Positions 63,530-64,000 of a stretch of 64,000 bases of DNA are shown here, piece by piece (positions within the stretch are counted from its first letter, which is position 1; every line of letters starts with the position of its first letter). The translations under genes and the position numbers were made by a program. The stretch spans positions 82,716-146,715 of the forward strand of contig JAKSYS010000066.1 in NCBI GenBank assembly GCA_022925895.1, read 5' to 3'. The notes beneath the pieces were generated by a model that saw nothing but the letters and a program-made list of their open reading frames with translations, was not told the origin of the DNA and did not search any database. The DNA is from Fragilaria crotonensis. Its lineage: Eukaryota > Bacillariophyta > Fragilariophyceae > Fragilariales > Fragilariaceae.

Positions 63530-64000
63530 GATGCTTTATAGCTTTTCGACGTTATTGTTTTTAGAATGGATGAATACGGTATGGAGGGATTGGGAGGCCA
63601 GGCGAAACGAGGAAATTAGCACTCGTATTGTGCGGATCGTTTGTTGCAGCGACGCCGCTGATGGTTGGTAATGTGACGAAGGGTTGGCGCGCATGCCTAA
63701 CGGGAATGGAGCATTGGCGAAGGTGTTAGTACATGTGATGGCGCCTTCCAAACAATAAATTGTTACTATTGCCCAACGGAAAGATAAATGTATACGTATC
63801 TATAGAGCATCACCAAGTCGCCGCATCTTTCCATCTCACACGTCACCGTCCGAACATCCAAAATCGGCAGACAAACACGACTCACTATCCGAAAATCGGA
63901 GTAGAGGAAATGCGACGTACAAATTGAACGAGTCCTTGTACTACCGTTAGGTACGTGAACTGTCACCGTACTACAAGTATGTATACCATATCGGTTGTTA
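63530..64000. promoter_or_regulatory. 5' region of the SYLF gene
   Basis: The upstream sequence of the large gene on the minus strand, up to the window edge. It is AT-rich near 63,750-63,800 and ends with GTAC-rich words. No further gene is seen. Confidence 0.35.

Overview
The window looks like nuclear DNA of a heterokont alga, most likely a diatom. Several host proteins begin with a signal peptide whose cleavage site is followed by Phe, as in the bipartite plastid-targeting 'ASAFAP'-type leader of diatom-type complex plastids. Introns are short (74-89 bp, GT-AG). The retroelements resemble the Copia and Gypsy types common in diatoms. Host genes are small, mostly intron-poor, and lie on both strands.

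Layout. 1-7.3 kb: host genes (end of a GNAT acetyltransferase, a plastid-type alpha/beta hydrolase, a small plastid membrane protein, a K+ channel ending in a zinc ribbon, and a two-domain GT92-like glycosyltransferase). 7.6-10.7 kb: a decayed DDE transposon. 10.9-19.6 kb: a duplicated region with two SRPBCC-like copies (one dead, one intact), two fasciclin (FAS1) copies (one frame-broken, one intact) and a relic of a cupin/DUF952 gene. It also holds a large palindrome and a cluster of an ATTTGCTTAC word. 20-24.2 kb: a Mutator-like element whose transposase is fused to a Ulp1 protease. 24.4-29 kb: a 5'-truncated Copia element. 29.3-30.9 kb: a GC-rich fragment of another retroelement. 31.5-34.7 kb: a second copy of the DDE family. 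35.1-37.1 kb: a frame-broken exostosin-like gene and a methyltransferase fragment. 37,510-46,877: a complete Gypsy-type LTR retrotransposon of 9,368 bp with identical 177-bp LTRs and a CCGT target duplication. 47.1-64 kb: host genes (third SRPBCC copy, cupin-DUF952 protein, membrane-anchored methyltransferase, NSUN-type RNA methyltransferase, glycosyltransferase/alginate-lyase fusion, glutaminyl cyclase, a plastid protein of unknown function, and a 1,290-residue PDZ-SYLF-PH-lipid-transfer protein).

The most interesting object is the Gypsy element. Its gag start codon lies inside the LTR. Gag, protease and reverse transcriptase share one frame but are separated by two UGA codons. Between RNase H and integrase its polyprotein carries about 330 residues that read like a degenerate cytosine-5 DNA methyltransferase. 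No tRNA, rRNA or CRISPR array was recognised.

Many host and mobile genes are broken by single-base shifts, often at homopolymer runs, so some 'pseudogenes' here may be base-calling artefacts.
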